This document shows, in pieces, positions 1 through 8,431 of a stretch of DNA of 64,000 nt (position 1 is the first letter of the stretch; the number at the start of each line of letters is the position of its first letter). The notes beneath the pieces were generated by a model that had not been told where the DNA came from, did not search any database, and saw only the letters and a program-made list of their open reading frames with translations. The stretch is from Puffinus mauretanicus (taxonomy: Eukaryota > Chordata > Aves > Procellariiformes > Procellariidae), in contig JAJKFH010000374.1 in assembly GCA_023333565.1 (NCBI GenBank), positions 5,766,001 to 5,830,000 of the forward strand, in the 5' to 3' direction. A program made the translations under genes and the position numbers.

Positions 1-334
1 CGTAGGGAGGAAGAGAGACTTTCTTCATATTGCCGGAGTTGGCCAGCCAGTTCATCCACTGTTTGTTCCTCTCCATCTCTCCAGGTCATTACAGCCAATG
101 AGTTTGCATGTGATGCTGGTGCGCTCCGTACAAACTTCCGCCACATGGGTCGGGTGCATTTGACTTCATCTGGGTCTTTGGATAACTGCTCGTTGTTCAG
201 GTCATCATAAATCACTTCCAGCACAGCTAGTTCTCTCAGGTACTGGATACCTCTCTCCATGGTGGTCCACTTGCCTGGGTGACATATAACATCTTCCTTG
301 AAGGGATACCTTTCCTTCACACCTGACAGGAGTG
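1..334 (-). pseudogene. gag: Frame-shifted continuation of ERV gag (capsid region), cut by the window edge
   Basis: From about 332 down to base 3 the minus strand stays open for 110 codons in a frame different from the upstream gag frame. It begins with the residues LLSGVKERYPF and carries a Trp/acid-rich capsid-like composition that continues the Gag pattern. Where the two frames meet (333-334), two bases stand where a codon's three would be expected, consistent with a single-base deletion. Without programmed frameshifting or repair the capsid is truncated, so this copy's gag is probably non-functional unless the indel is an assembly error. There is no start codon of its own at the junction. 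The nucleocapsid, protease and pol would lie beyond base 1. Confidence 0.72.
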
Positions 335-1486
335 CCTCCAGAGGCTGAGGACTTGTGCCCCTTGTCCAATTGCTTTGTCAATGCCCCCTTCCCTAGAAAG
401 GGATCCCAGCTGCTTGGCTTCTCTACCCTCTAATTCCAGGCTACTGGCCCCGTTATCCCAGCATCGGAGCAGCCAAGTGACAATGTGCTCGCCTGGACGA
501 CGGCTGAAGTCTTTTCGCATATCTCGCAGCTCACCCAGGGATAGGGATCGGGTGGTCACCATCTCATTCACGGGTTCTGCCTCCTCCTCCTGTTCTCGTG
601 ATGGCCCTGGTTCATCTTCATCCCTTACTAGACGAGCTGATTTTCTTGTGCATTTTCTTTTTTGTATAGGGCCGACTGATACCGGCACGGGTTGGGTCTC
701 TGTCGCAGGGGGCGGAGTAGCTGCCGTGCCTGCCCTGGGGGGTGGGGGAGCCTCTGTGCTTGCTGTGGGGGGAGGAGTAGCCACAGGGCCTGTTGCTTTG
801 TCATCAGCTGCAGAGACGTTTCCTTCCCCTTGGGGGTTCTGAGTGGTGTTAAGCAGGGCTCGGTAGGCGTGGGCCAGGCCCCAGCATATTGTAGTGATTT
901 GCGTCTCCCTAGAATGGCCAGGGTGACAGCATACTTCTTCCAAATATTCTACTAATTTTTCAGGGTTCTGCACTTGTTCAGGGGTAAAGTTCCAGAACAC
1001 TGGGGATGCCCATCGTCCTAAGCATTTGCCCATGCTTTCCCACTCGCCCTGCCACTCATAACTATCCAGCCTCGGGGCAGATCTCTGGATGACATTCTTA
1101 AATTGCTTACTAACCTTGGATAAAACCGCAACAATATTCCCAAGGAGTACCAATAGATGTATCCTAACTACCCAGGGATGTTCAAGGTACTGGCAAGTTA
1201 TTTTAACAAAGGAGATGACATCATAGAGGAAGGTAGCGAGGGTGCCATTCTCTACTTCCTCCATAAAGAATCTCTCGGAGGAAAAGGTATAATTGCTAAT
1301 GGTCTCCATGAGGTGGTACCCGAAATGCAGAAACGGCTTCATTACGAATCCCAAATACCAAATAACCCCCAATGCCAGCGTTTTAGTAACAAATCTCCCA
1401 GGCAAAACATCATTAATCACGGCAGAGCACAACAGACTACAAAACCCAACTCCAATTTTTAACAGGTACAGTAAAAACAAGAGCAT
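317..1486 (-). CDS. gag: ERV Gag polyprotein, N-terminal part, open up to a frame break
   Basis: This is the structural (capsid-forming) polyprotein of the ERV and can encode 389 residues. I start it at the ATG at 1486-1484, in a fair context (ACC ATG C). A longer version from 1498 would begin with TTG, and an in-frame stop lies just upstream. Seen in the protein: four hydrophobic segments (about residues 1-26, 32-50, 82-94 and 106-122); a Trp-rich stretch (about 145-167); a Pro-rich linker (234-268); a basic cluster KRKCTRK (276-282); an acidic stretch (289-304); and from about 309 a capsid-like part with the words LGELRDMRKDFSRRPGEH and SLELEGREAKQLG, familiar to me from avian ERV Gag. There is no Met-Gly myristoylation start, so the hydrophobic leader may take over membrane targeting (inference). 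The frame ends at a TGA at 317-319 after a small indel near 333. Upstream are the PBS and LTR; downstream is the shifted continuation. Confidence 0.8.
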   Translation of the reverse strand: MLLFLLYLLKIGVGFCSLLCSAVINDVLPGRFVTKTLALGVIWYLGFVMKPFLHFGYHLMETISNYTFSSERFFMEEVENGTLATFLYDVISFVKITCQYLEHPWVVRIHLLVLLGNIVAVLSKVSKQFKNVIQRSAPRLDSYEWQGEWESMGKCLGRWASPVFWNFTPEQVQNPEKLVEYLEEVCCHPGHSRETQITTICWGLAHAYRALLNTTQNPQGEGNVSAADDKATGPVATPPPTASTEAPPPPRAGTAATPPPATETQPVPVSVGPIQKRKCTRKSARLVRDEDEPGPSREQEEEAEPVNEMVTTRSLSLGELRDMRKDFSRRPGEHIVTWLLRCWDNGASSLELEGREAKQLGSLSREGGIDKAIGQGAQVLSLWRHSCQV

Positions 1487-1566
1487 GGTGCAGAGCAAAT
1501 TAATATGTTACCAGATATAAATTCCTCAATATGCTCTAAATAATCTGTCGTTATCTCAACCCTTCG
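1487..1566 (-). other. Short ERV leader between primer binding site and gag ATG
   Basis: Only 80 nt separate the primer binding site from the first ATG. This is short for a retrovirus, where splice donor and packaging signal normally occupy a longer leader. The segment is AT-rich and contains no ATG. It holds one GT in a passable donor context (CTG/GTAACA, near 1508-1513). Whether this donor is used cannot be told from sequence. Confidence 0.5.
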
Positions 1567-1584
1567 GCCCCACGTTGGGCGCCA
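1567..1584 (-). other. Retroviral primer binding site, tRNA-Lys1,2 type
   Basis: The minus strand reads TGGCGCCCAACGTGGGGC. This matches the 18-nt site complementary to the 3' end of tRNA-Lys1,2, used by several betaretroviruses and lentiviruses. It sits 8 nt after the LTR end (bases 1585-1592 intervene) and upstream of gag, as expected. It supports orientation, the LTR boundary and a class II (ERVK/betaretrovirus-like) affiliation. I see no mismatch in the 18 bases. Confidence 0.88.
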
Positions 1585-1720
1585 AAAAGGACTGTCGTGG
1601 TTTAACCCCAGCCAGCAAAAATAAACGCCACGCAGCCGCTCGATCACCCCCCCCCCGGTGGGATGGGGAGAGAATCGGGAGGGCACAAGTAGGAAAGCTC
1701 CCGGGTTGAGATAAAAACAG

Positions 1721-1726
1721 TTTAAT
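1721..1726 (-). promoter_or_regulatory. LTR poly(A) signal ATTAAA
   Basis: ATTAAA on the minus strand lies downstream of the TATA box and just before the U5-like 'TTTTTATCTCAACCC' segment. The plus-strand LTR at 38.3 kb has the same hexamer in the same context (38737-38742). This places it as the likely R-region polyadenylation signal. Confidence 0.55.
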
Positions 1727-1874
1727 AATTGAAATAAAACTAAGTAGAACAATAATAATAACAATGAGAACAACAACAATAACAGAATACACAAAACAGG
1801 CAATGCACGACACAACCGCTCACCGACCGCGACCGCGTGTCACGAACGGGGGGCGAGCCCCCCCACACACCTGG

Positions 1875-1919
1875 TTTTTATACTGAGCATGATGTCACAT
1901 GGTATAGAATACCCCATTG
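1875..1919 (-). promoter_or_regulatory. ERV U3 core promoter (CCAAT, CRE-like, TATA)
   Basis: Reading the minus strand, a CCAAT pentamer is followed after about 15 bases by TGACATCA (1890-1897, one mismatch to the CRE palindrome TGACGTCA) and then by TATAAAAA (1875-1882). This is the usual order of a retroviral U3 promoter, and transcription would be expected to start about 25-30 bases further on, near 1850. The TGACATCA segment and its flanks recur in the other three LTRs of the window. Activity is an inference from motifs only. Confidence 0.7.
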
Positions 1920-2093
1920 GCCAGCTGGGTCCACCACCCCGGCTGTGCTCCCCCCTCCCGGTGCAAGCATCACCCAGCAACAGCCAAAGCATCAATGGAC
2001 CATCAACGCTCCTTTCACACCGAACCCAAAACACAGCACACCCCCCAAGCTACTGGGAAGAAAGTTAACCCTGTCCCAGCTGGAACCAGGACA

Positions 2094-3059
2094 CTTCTTG
2101 TTGACTAACTGAAATAAATGGGAGATTTTATATTAAAACATTTTAAAAACTGAAACAGTATTATTTTTCAGAAAAAAAAGTCCTCTTAACATGGAATTTT
2201 TTATTTTTTCCTTGCAAAAATACAGAAATATAAAGTATTTAAAGAGATTACTCTTTTGGTCCTCTGACATTGTTTCAGCTAAAAACACTTTGCAGCTATT
2301 CAAAAGAAAGCACTTTTTATTATGGTAAAAAGTGTTTGCTAAGCATCAGTGGAAATTTGAGGTAAAAACAAACATTACAAAATCGAAATTGTTAGTTTTC
2401 AGGAAAAAAATTAAGCAATTTTATAACAAACACTCAGTGTTGCAAAGGAATGTTTTCAAATGGAGAATTGTAAAAGAAAGCTTTTAAATGACATGTTTTA
2501 TTTTAATAATCTGTGAAAGAAGACAGTTAAAAATGTAAAACAATATAAATGCTTAAAGAATTAAGGGCAATTATGTTATCTTTCCATTGCCGTCTTAGAG
2601 TTGAAAGGACAATTTGAATAGAAAAAAGTAGACTCTGCAGGTTGATAATGGAAGAGAGACAATTTGAAGGTCAGCGCAGGCAGCAAGAATGTCTTGGGTA
2701 AGAATATTGTTGAAGAAATCTGACCATTGTTGTACCATTTCCAAATTCCACTCTTAGGTAACTGAATTTATAAACAGCTACTATGGTTCCTACTTTAAGT
2801 AGTAGTTTGAAGACAGAAGAAAAGTAAGAAAGAATGGATGAGGTTTAATTAAGCTCACTGTCTTCTCAGCAGGAGAAGAAATGAAGTTCATATGGCAGTG
2901 GGTTTTCCTATTCTAAAGTGAGAACTATCAGTTTCCATTTGTACTACAGCAAAATCACTTTAAGGAAAAAAATCTTACCAGAACTTAGAAAAATAGGTTT
3001 GTAGAGCAGAAATTGTACCTCTATCATGGAAGAAAATATTCCACATTCACAGGCAATCA
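2094..3059. other. Gene-free AT-rich flank of the ERV
   Basis: This is ordinary AT-rich DNA with short A and T runs. No open frame, structured repeat or splice-like pattern stands out. It begins directly at the outer edge of the LTR, so the first five or six bases (CTTCT...) should be one copy of the ERV's target duplication. Confidence 0.6.
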
Positions 3060-3105
3060 ATATATATATTTTTATATTTTTTTAAATATATATATATATA
3101 TAAAA
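3060..3105. repeat. (TA)n-rich microsatellite
   Basis: Two blocks of alternating T/A (about 3060-3070 and 3086-3103) are separated by a T-rich spacer. This is a simple repeat likely to vary in length between individuals. Confidence 0.85.
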
Positions 3106-3299
3106 CACAGGTGTTATATAAAGCTTTTGGAAGAGGATATCTGCAAATGTGCTGTATAGCCATAAAATGCAGTCATCTTTTCTGATGCTGTAGTATACTA
3201 TAAGAGAAACACAAAGACGCAAAAAAGGACTGCTGGATGAAAGTTTCTTCCTGCAAACATAATACATCTTTGTCAAAGGGAAGAGGTGGAGAGGATTGG

Positions 3300-3720
3300 T
3301 CTTCTCAATCTAATAATGTATGAAGGTGTCAGAATCCTGTGTATGCCAATGAGCTCTACTTGCCCCAACCAGCTTCACCTGACCTCCCCCCGCCCCCAAA
3401 CCCAGGTGCTTCATTTAAACTCAGGCTTGGGCACCCATTCCTTGCCTGAGCTCTGTTGTAAATAAATATGAGCCCAACACTCTTTGCTGTTCCTGACTTG
3501 CTGATGGAAATTCCTGGATTGGCCCTGGATCTGAGTTGTCACATTGCTTATGTGTGATGATTACTAGACTGTCAACTGACCCTGTTGCTCTCACTGCCGC
3601 TGCTTTGCTAACCCTGCTTGGGCACTGTGAGGCTACACCCTTGCTGGAGAGAAGGCTGCCCCACCAGTGTTGCAGTCCCCCTCAGCTCGTCTTCTTAACT
3701 TGTGGAACAGCACCATTCTT
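3300..3720. repeat. GC-richer island, possible degraded LTR-like element
   Basis: This block is clearly richer in C and G than its surroundings and has a C-rich run (CCTCCCCCCGCCCCC) near 3385. On the plus strand it holds an AATAAA within 'TTGTAAATAAATATGAG' (about 3458-3474), followed by a sharp change to 'CTCTTTGCTGTTCCTGAC'. That layout resembles the R/U5 part of an LTR. I could not match it to a family or find TG/CA termini with a target duplication. Alternatives are an old retro-insertion or a host GC patch. Confidence 0.25.
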
Positions 3721-6700
3721 GCTGCGCTATGGAGAAGGTACCTCTGTTTTCACAGGTATTTCTCTATGGATATTTCAGGATCTCTGTGGAGGCAGTCTAT
3801 TATTTCAATTGAAAATATTTTATAATACTACAGTTCAGTATGCTGCTACTTGTTTTGTATATCATAGGACTCCTTTGAAGCATGTCCTTGAAGGAATGTG
3901 ACATTTAGTAGCTCATTAATAACATGCAGATTTATTGTAAACCCTGTTGTGCTGTAGCTAATATGATACTGATAAAGCATGGCTCAAAGTATCAGGATAT
4001 AAGTGTTTTATTGAAACAGAGTTCTGGGTGTACTGTCATGAGATTGATATCAACAGGCCACGTTCTGCGTTCACTCAGTCACGCAGGTATGATGTATACG
4101 GATGGACAAACTGAGTGACTAAATACTTTAGCTTATTTTTTAAGAAGGTTGTGCAGTGTAGCACTGAAACTGGCCTGGAAAAATCATATTTTAATAAATG
4201 GTTAGAAAATGCTTAACTGAAGTGAAATATCAAGACCTCAATTTTGAATAACTTAACAAATTAATATCATAACAGGCTTATTGAAGAGTGATTGCATATG
4301 CATCCTTGGTCTGAACACAGTCAGGTTTATGTGCACATGCGGACTCTTACATACACAAAATTTTACAGAGAAAGAACGTGGCAAGTCACTTAAAAACTGA
4401 TGGTAGTAGTTCCCTGAACAGCTTTTCTACATGGGTTTGAAGCTGTTGAATTGCTATAGCCTTTTTTTTTTTTTTTTTCAAATGTGCTCCAGCACTTTCA
4501 AGTTTTTGACATCTGCATTGGAGTCTTTGTATTCTTTCACTTAAGTTATATCTAACCTGTAGAAGTGATTAAAAAGACAAGATGATGAATAAATATCAAC
4601 ATAGCAACTGGTTTCTCTGTTAAAGATTTGACCTGTTCATGAAAGCACACTGTGATTTTGTTTTATATTTGGTTACTGATTCTTCATCACTCCTTTTAAG
4701 CATTCATTTTAGAGGATAGATTACAATAGAAACTGTCAATTACCGGTTTGTTAGAAAGTCACTGAAAGGCAAAACACCATCTAGGAAGTAGTAGAGTCTT
4801 AGAATCTCTTATTTTGCTTCACTGTCTTCGTACAACCATCTCTTTATGTCAAGAAATTACTAATCTGCTCAGACTTAAATCTAGGGAGAATTTACATTCA
4901 AAATCAAAAGTTTTGTTGGAATCCTCAGTTAGTATGCCAAAAGCCTCATTTAGTGGTGTGAGATCCCAGTCTTTAGTGACTACAATACCTCTCCAGTAGT
5001 TATAGGGTCTTCAAGAATTGCAACCTTATTAACTAGATTAAAGAAAAAAAAAGGCAAAAAAAAAAAAAAGATAGAAAATTTAAATAAATATTAAGTATTC
5101 AATTTATTCAGTTAATAATGTAATATATAAATATACATATTGAAGCAGCATGCTCATGTACAGTTATCGGTCTTCTACCTCTTTCATGTTTGTTAGATAT
5201 TTAATCAGCTAAATAACACTTGAGGATGTCAGAGTAAACTTGTAAAATGGTCCACAAACCCCTTTCTTAACATTATTGTGTATAATTTGGTCCCACCTAC
5301 AGAGTCCAAGTCACATTAGAATCCACTGTCCTCTTTGATATAAATTAGAACCATAAGGGATGAGAGGTTTAACAATGCTGAGTATTCCACTACCTTTTTG
5401 TTTCCCTGCTATATTGATGATTCCACTTCCGGCACACAGGAAAGTGAGCACCAGACAGGCTATTCAAAGTGTGAGTGGTACCTTAAAACTGGATTTTGAT
5501 GTCTAAAAAAGCAGTAAGGACTTAAATCCCTCTTGTGTTTCTAGACCTCAGCAGCTTCACAGGTAGAGAAAGACCTTATCTCTCAGAGCTTAGAAAGCTA
5601 GAGAAATTGTGTGCAATTTTTTTTTTTTATTTCTCTGTGGTGTACCCAATTTTAATAGAGATGTATTGTATTCTTGTATTGTTCCTTGACTGTGTATATG
5701 CTGCATATTTTTTCCAGTGGCTTTGTATACATGAAGAGGTAAAGGGGAAAGAGGGGAAAACATAATATTCAATTTTAAAACTGGAAGATTTTTCCTTTTT
5801 CTTATCAATATTCTCAGAAAAATTTTCAGTCTTATTAGAATTTCATTGTTTTAAGTTAAACACTGCAGAGTGGCACATATACATATCATATATTCTGTGG
5901 CTCTTGTAACACAGAGGGGGGAAAAAAAGAGAGGAGGAACACACAGAAAATGTGGAAAGCTGAATTATTCCCACATGTCTTCTAGGATGAAAGTAGTTCA
6001 AAACCAAATGATAGGAGAGTTTTTACATTGCCCTGTGTGCAGGAGGCAATGGCTGGGAAATTTCAAGTTCTAGGTAACTAATTTCAAACTAGACAAGGTA
6101 CTGTTTTCATCCATTTTCTCATTGTTAATTCATTTCTCCATCCTCTGTTCCTTACCTTTGTTGTTTAGATCATAGTCTTGCATTTGTTTTCTCTATTTTT
6201 TTATTCTGTGACAGTTCGTTCTTATACACATATATCCACATAGACAGTTTGTGTGTGCTGGCAACAAATTCTCTCAGCAGGGATAGGCAGAGTTCTGCTT
6301 TCTCCTGACACCTAAGCCTGGAAACCATGATTTCCTGCAAAGATCTACAGATTTCCATTCAATGTTAAATATTATCAATCCAAGACTATTCTACTCTGGC
6401 AAGTAATGACCAACTATTCTTTGTTCTTCTGAGTACCATTAACAAAATCAAGGAACAAGGACATTTTCCTATTTCACATAATTGCTCCCTCAAGTGGTAA
6501 ATGATTCCCATATACCACCTGTTTTGTGTAATTGTATTGAACTTCATTAATCGAAGTAAGTGGCAAGCACAGGCCCTTCTTGATCCCCTTATTTTTATGT
6601 TATCCTGCCTTGTGTCCTGAAGTACATCTGAGAATAAGGCTGAAGCAAGACTGAGACCCTTGAGGAAAAAAGTGACAGAATGAGGATGAGGCTTTTGGAG

Positions 6701-8386
6701 ATCACACACACAAATACATATATATATATAGCAAATAAATAAATATTCTATCTTGACTTAGGACACGTACTTTTTAACAGTTTGATGGTGTTTGGAACAT
6801 AAGTCACATTAGTTTTTGAGGCCCATCTCTATTAACATGACTCCTTGACAAATGCCAGGTTACTAAAATAAACGGAATTTTTCAAGACAAAATGACTACA
6901 CTTCCTTGGGGCAGGCTTTCTAGGTACTCATCAACTGGTCTGCTTTAACCTGACTGCTAGCGATGATACACTAAGAGTGGAGGGAGAGGAGAACAGCATT
7001 TACATTATTCAGGTTCTAATATCAGAAGGAAGTGATTTTTCTATAGGCTTCAAAGGAAAGACAATTTGCCACTTTAGGAGATTTTTCAGACAAGTCCTCC
7101 AGTGGCAAGCAAATCAGGGACAGAAGCAATGCAATACTGGTTGATATTAAGGAGGACATCAGTACAGCATTGACAACTGTCTGGAAAACCAGAAATAACA
7201 GGACATGAAGCCTAGAGACAGCTGCAAAAAACCCTCAAACAAATAAAAAAATCCCAACTACCCAACACCCCAAAGGAGCTCTGGCAATATTTATATGAGA
7301 AGCCACTCTGTATCTAGCACGAGAGAAATGCAGAGACAGGAATCGCTTTATCTTGGTTACTAATCAGTTGATTTAATTTCAATAAGCCTTTTCATATCTT
7401 GTCTCTATGGAATTTTTAGGTGCTTTGTGATCATATTTGCCCTCTGCATGTGGAGCAAAACAGCAAACAGAGGCTACCTTCCAGAGTAAACAAGACATTG
7501 CAGAAAACCCTATCTGCCTCTACCTATTTGTTGACATAGTACCTTTTGCATGCATGTGGAAACAGCTTGTCCGTGGTTGTTTCTGTCGACTCTTAGCAGC
7601 CTCGGACACCTGAAGGAGAAATAAGGCTTAAGAGGTACAATGTACTTATTGCTGCTTCTACAGCAAATCTTGAAAGCACACATAGCTTGTGGACCTCCAT
7701 AAATTATGAATGATCATACTACAGCAGTTAATTGAGACTTCATTAAAATTTGCAGTGGAATTAAAGGATATAAAATAATAGATAAATGCTAAGTATCAGT
7801 ATTAATGATTTTTTTGTTTGTTTCTTTATGACTGTTTATTCTAGGCAGCACTGTATCCAAAGAAAAGCAAAGGAATGGGTATTAAATTACGATTTTATCA
7901 ATTCATTTTATCAATTTAGTTTGTGGTAAAACTTTAAAATTTTTGGAAAAAAGAAAGCCAGAGAGAACAACATGATGTGGAGGACCAATAATTATGTCCT
8001 GAATGAAAAAGACTTTTTGATGAGGCATTTTAATATGAGATTTAATTAGCTTATTTGTATTTCCTATATTGAAGAGCTTATTTAACTCTGTCCTAAGTTC
8101 AAGTGACTGTAGGAAAAAAAAAACTAAATACAGCGGAAAACTTAAATGTCATTTCTTATTGACGTATCTGGGGTGGTTTGCTAACTGTCAATGGATGAGC
8201 AGAGGTAGCTGAAGTATGGCTATATCTCTATAATTAGAACCAGTCCAACTTGATGAACTGGTCAGAAGATCAATAGCAGATTGCTGAATTTAGGCCTGTG
8301 GTAATCAGGAAATAATTACCCTGCATTAAGAATAAACTACTTTAATAAGTAAATTAAAACAGTGTTATTCTAGGCAAATGAGGAAG
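3721..8386. other. Gene-free AT-rich stretch with simple repeats
   Basis: I see no gene here. The stretch contains homopolymers (T run at 4462-4479, A-rich 5041-5070) and a CA/TA microsatellite at 6702-6730. The open frames present are short, lack recognisable motifs and show no codon pattern above background. Confidence 0.6.
6702..6730. repeat. (CA)n/(TA)n compound microsatellite
   Basis: A short ACACACACA run passes through AAATACA into a run of about seven TA dinucleotides. Confidence 0.75.
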
Positions 8387-8431
8387 TTTTTTTTTTTTAA
8401 AAAAACCAAAACAAACAACCCCCCCCCCCCC
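8387..8431. repeat. Homopolymer cluster T12-A7 ... C13
   Basis: A run of 12 T (8387-8398) abuts 7 A (8399-8405). After an A/C spacer follows a run of 13 C (8419-8431). These are low-complexity tracts; exact lengths are prone to sequencing error. Confidence 0.8.

Larger units (their letters stand above)
1593..2093 (-). repeat. 5' LTR of an avian-type endogenous retrovirus
   Basis: On the minus strand the element begins TGTCCTGG and ends ACGACA, giving TG...CA termini and a length of about 501 bp. It is followed by a primer binding site and gag, so this is the 5' LTR. On the minus strand it carries, in order, a CCAAT box (near 1913-1919), a CRE/AP-1-like TGACATCA (1890-1897), a TATAAAAA box (1875-1882), a CpG-rich stretch just downstream of the expected start, and an ATTAAA poly(A) signal (1721-1726). 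CpG density is high for this AT-rich neighbourhood, which suggests a recent insertion. The partner LTR lies outside the window, so LTR-LTR divergence and the target duplication cannot be checked. Boundaries are good to a few bases. The family name is not assigned. Confidence 0.9.

Noticed and set aside
375..955. Plus-strand open frames across the ERV
   Set aside because: They lie antisense to gag, and their Ser/Gly/Cys-rich composition mirrors the gag Pro-rich region.
1459..1815. Minus-strand open frames across the LTR
   Set aside because: They translate LTR R/U5 and the leader and have no protein features beyond hydrophobic low complexity.
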